From a virus, in IMG/VR virus record IMGVR_UViG_3300044617_001255, positions 1 through 64,000 of that record: a stretch of 64,000 bases of DNA. One strand, 5' to 3'. The notes under the pieces were generated by a model, which saw nothing but the letters and a program-made list of their open reading frames with translations, did no database searches and had not been told where the DNA came from. The translations under genes were made by a program, and so were the position numbers. Positions within the stretch are counted from its first letter, which is position 1. Every line of letters starts with the position of its first letter. Below, one piece after another: positions 61,338-64,000 of this stretch.

Positions 61338-63503
61338 CTAACGAGTTCCCATGGTATGAGTAGAACTAGGTCCTGTTACAATTGTTTTCCAATCTGTATC
61401 TGTACCTATTTGCACAGGAGAATTTACTCTAAAAGCAGGATTATCGAATCCTAATGCATATTGTGCATTATTTCCCCAAGCCCAAATTGTTCCGTTTGTT
61501 TTAATAGCTATGCTACCCAAACGCATTGCCCCTACAACTGCCCAGTCTGTTGCAGTTCCTATTTGCACTGGTGATGATCTATTTGTTAAATCTCCTAATC
61601 CTAATTGACCAACATTATTATATCCCCAACTCCACATTGTTCCATTAGTTTTCAGAGCAATAGTATGATATCTTCCTACTGCTGCAGAAGACCAATCTGT
61701 TAGAGTTCCTATTTGGACAGGACTACTTGTAGCATTTGTTCTGGCTGTTTGTCCTCTTGTACTACCTCCCCATGCCCATAAAGATCCTGTTGTTTTTATT
61801 GCTATTGTAAAATCTGTTGATGGAATTGCAAAAGCCCAATTTGCATCTGTACCTACTTGAACTGGAGAAGAACGGTCTGTTGTATCTCCAAGACCTAAAC
61901 GTCCATTTAGATTTCTACCCCAAGCCCATAAAGTTCCACCAGTTTTAATTGCCATTGTGTGTTCAGTTCCTGCATTTGCCTTTGACCAATCTGTTGCAGT
62001 ACCTATTTGAACAGGAGAAGAGCGATTTGCGGTATCTCCAAGACCTAAACGCCCATTTCCACCAGAACCCCAAATCCATAAACTACCACCAGTTTTTAAA
62101 GCAACTGTATGAAGGTTCTGACAAGATACAAATGACCAATCTGTTTGTGTTCCCACCTGAACTGGACTACTTCTATTTACGCCTCCAATTACTCCGAGTC
62201 CTAATTGAGCAGAACCATTAGGTCCCCAAGCCCACAAACTTCCACTAGTTTTAATTGCAAAAGTATTTGTGTATCCAGTCATTACAAAAGACCAATCTGT
62301 TGATGTTCCTACTTGAACTGGAGAAGATCTAGTTATTCCATCCGATAATCCTAATTGCCCATACTGATTAAATCCCCATGCCCATAAGGTGTTATTAGTT
62401 TTTATAACAGATCCATGACGGGTTTGATTAGAATTTAAAGTGGACCAATCTGTACCTGTACCTATTTGAACTGGAGAAGATCTACTTGTAACTGGAAAAA
62501 ATCCTAATTGTCCAGATGAGTTTAATCCCCATCCCCACAAAGTTCCATTTGTTTTAGTTGCTAAAGTATGGTTTGCTCCAGAAGATATAAGTGACCAATC
62601 TGTATCTGTGCCTACCTGTACAGGAGAAGATCTATTTGTTAAATCTATCAATCCTAATTGTGCATTATTATTACGACCCCAAACCCATAAAGTTCCATTT
62701 GTCTTAGTAGCAACTGTGTGTGATCCTCCAGAACTAATTTTATTCCAATCACTACCTGTACCTATCTGCACAGGAGAAGATCTATTTGTTAGATCTCCTA
62801 ATCCTAGTTGACCATAACTATTACGACCCCAAGCCCAAAGAGTGTTGGTAGTTCTAATTGCTATTGTATGGTTATCTCCCGGACTTACTTTAGACCAATT
62901 AGTATCTGTACCTACCTGTACTGGTGAGGAACGACTATTAATGTTTCCTGATCCTAAACGACCATAATTACCAGCACCCCATGTCCATAAAGTTCCTGTG
63001 GTTTTAATTGCACCTGTAAAATTATTGGAAGTAGATACAGAAGCCCAATTTGTGTCCGTGCCTACTTGAACAGGGGATGAATAACTAGTAGTATTTCCAA
63101 GTCCTAATGCACCAAATGTTGAAGCAGAACCCCAACCCCAAAGAGTACCTGTAGTTCTAATTGCCATTGTATGATCTCCACCTGCACTAGCAATAGACCA
63201 ATTTGTATCAGTACCCACTTGAACTGGTGAAGATCTAGCTGTTGTATCTCCAAGACCTAATCGCCCACTGGAATTAGCACCCCAGGCCCATAATGTGCCA
63301 TTTGTTTTAGTGGATAAAGTATGTGTTCCACCAGTTGTTATAATAGACCAATCTGTATCTGTACCTACTTGAATTGGAGAAGTTTTATTTGTTGCATCTC
63401 TTAACCCTAATTGTCCCGATGTATTGAATCCCCACCCAAATAGTCTGAAAGTTCCAGATAAAGTAGGTTTTATAATCCATCCTCTGAAATTAGGAATAAT
63501 CAT
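61338..63503 (-). CDS. RCC1-repeat beta-propeller protein
   Basis: 721 residues made of 14 repeats of about 50 residues, each with a WxW(G)xxxxGQLGLGD(T)xxRSSPVQ(V/I)GTxTDW core (for example LWAWGANSSGRLGLGDTT). This is the RCC1/ATS1 propeller motif; fourteen repeats would form two seven-bladed propellers. Position between a collagen-like fibre and glycan genes suggests a virion surface protein, possibly binding the host. No signal peptide. Confidence 0.9.
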   Translation of the reverse strand: MIIPNFRGWIIKPTLSGTFRLFGWGFNTSGQLGLRDATNKTSPIQVGTDTDWSIITTGGTHTLSTKTNGTLWAWGANSSGRLGLGDTTARSSPVQVGTDTNWSIASAGGDHTMAIRTTGTLWGWGSASTFGALGLGNTTSYSSPVQVGTDTNWASVSTSNNFTGAIKTTGTLWTWGAGNYGRLGSGNINSRSSPVQVGTDTNWSKVSPGDNHTIAIRTTNTLWAWGRNSYGQLGLGDLTNRSSPVQIGTGSDWNKISSGGSHTVATKTNGTLWVWGRNNNAQLGLIDLTNRSSPVQVGTDTDWSLISSGANHTLATKTNGTLWGWGLNSSGQLGFFPVTSRSSPVQIGTGTDWSTLNSNQTRHGSVIKTNNTLWAWGFNQYGQLGLSDGITRSSPVQVGTSTDWSFVMTGYTNTFAIKTSGSLWAWGPNGSAQLGLGVIGGVNRSSPVQVGTQTDWSFVSCQNLHTVALKTGGSLWIWGSGGNGRLGLGDTANRSSPVQIGTATDWSKANAGTEHTMAIKTGGTLWAWGRNLNGRLGLGDTTDRSSPVQVGTDANWAFAIPSTDFTIAIKTTGSLWAWGGSTRGQTARTNATSSPVQIGTLTDWSSAAVGRYHTIALKTNGTMWSWGYNNVGQLGLGDLTNRSSPVQIGTATDWAVVGAMRLGSIAIKTNGTIWAWGNNAQYALGFDNPAFRVNSPVQIGTDTDWKTIVTGPSSTHTMGTR

Positions 63504-64000
63504 GTTGTCAAATTACCAGCAACATTAAATATATTTGTAGCATAACAAAATAATGTTGCTGCTCCATGTTGTGCTGAAATCTTCAATCCACTTGCAGAAT
63601 TAAGTGTAGTTCCAGATGCTACAAATGTAACTTGACCTGCCCCTGCTTGTATTACTGTACAACTAAAGCCTGCTGTCCCTACTGTAGTACTTACTGTTAA
63701 ATTTTGTGGAGTTGCAGCATCTATTACTATTATTTTTCCATTATCTGTTGTTCCTAGTGAAAAACCAGCTCCAGTGGCTCCAACAGAAGAAGATGTTACT
63801 CTGTAACCTTCATTTGCAGTCATATTTCCTGTTAAAGTTACATCATCATTTGTTATAGTAAATCCACCAGTAGCTCCTGCAACACCATTATTATTAAATA
63901 TTATTTGAGTATTTGAACCTGCTACTGGACCAGTGGCACCTGTTGTTCCTTGAACACCAGTTGCACCTGTGGTTCCTTGAAGACCTGTGGCACCAGTTGC
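63500..64000 (-). CDS. Collagen-like fibre protein, 5' part outside the window
   Basis: Open frame from the window edge (codon start at 64000) to the stop at 63500, 166 codons seen. The visible N-terminal part is Gly-X-Y (GATGLQGTTGATGVQGTTGA), followed by SNTQIIFNNNGVAGATGGF and a beta-rich C-terminal part ending at the RCC1 gene (ATGA overlap). Bacterial and phage collagen-like proteins form trimeric fibres; a tail fibre or head fibre is likely. Confidence 0.8.
   Translation of the reverse strand, partial: ATGATGLQGTTGATGVQGTTGATGPVAGSNTQIIFNNNGVAGATGGFTITNDDVTLTGNMTANEGYRVTSSSVGATGAGFSLGTTDNGKIIVIDAATPQNLTVSTTVGTAGFSCTVIQAGAGQVTFVASGTTLNSASGLKISAQHGAATLFCYATNIFNVAGNLTT

Overview
The window looks like part of a large tailed-phage genome of the T4-related (myovirus) superfamily infecting a Gram-negative host. 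Evidence: T4-type late promoters (TATAAATA) in front of structural genes, many genes opening with a T4-style capsid-targeting peptide, an endonuclease VII homologue, a PAAR tail-tip protein, a GH24 lysozyme, a holin, a spanin-like lipoprotein, a clustered tRNA set, and phage-encoded outer-membrane proteins. No rRNA, integrase or CRISPR array was seen. Most of the window is AT-rich; about 22.5-32.5 kb is conspicuously GC-rich and is built differently.

Layout. 1-3.5 kb (minus): glycosyltransferases, a DUF115-like protein and a PD-(D/E)XK exonuclease. 3.7-7.1 kb (minus): zinc-finger and HTH proteins, a SpoU RNA methyltransferase, a deaminase-fold protein and six tRNA or tRNA-like genes. 7.2-14.4 kb (minus): sugar-transfer and methyl-transfer genes, purA, four tRNAs and guaC; GuaC plus PurA would turn GMP into AMP precursors, which suits an AT-rich genome. 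14.4-22.3 kb: SET-domain protein, small heat-shock protein, several tagged candidate virion-internal proteins and envelope proteins. 22.4-34.2 kb: GC-rich, mostly single-gene units. Each has a near-consensus sigma70 promoter whose -10 hexamer lies 6 bp before the ATG (predicted leaderless mRNA), often a terminator, and in five places a hairpin with invariant outer arms TGTTGACAGCG and a different but complementary inner stem. This region also holds a MoxR/CobS-like ATPase divergent from a VWA/HExxH protein. 34.2-38.5 kb (plus): an overlapping operon of about 14 small genes with endonuclease VII and a SLOG-fold protein. 38.5-55.2 kb (mostly plus): late genes, with many tagged proteins, a 1304-residue subtilase, PAAR, lysozyme, HNH proteins, holin and spanin candidate; a cytosine-C5 methyltransferase lies on the opposite strand. 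55.2-64 kb (minus): RuvC-like nuclease, small envelope proteins, class II ribonucleotide reductase, a sulfotransferase-glycosyltransferase fusion, a 14-repeat RCC1 propeller and the end of a collagen-like fibre.

Strongest candidates for something new: (i) the covarying hairpin family with the leaderless one-gene cassettes around it; (ii) the large set of proteins sharing a T4-like N-terminal head-packaging and cleavage tag, including a lysozyme, a methyltransferase and an HNH-like protein; (iii) two H-type pseudoknots next to the tRNA clusters. All functions are inferred from reading the sequence; no search was run.
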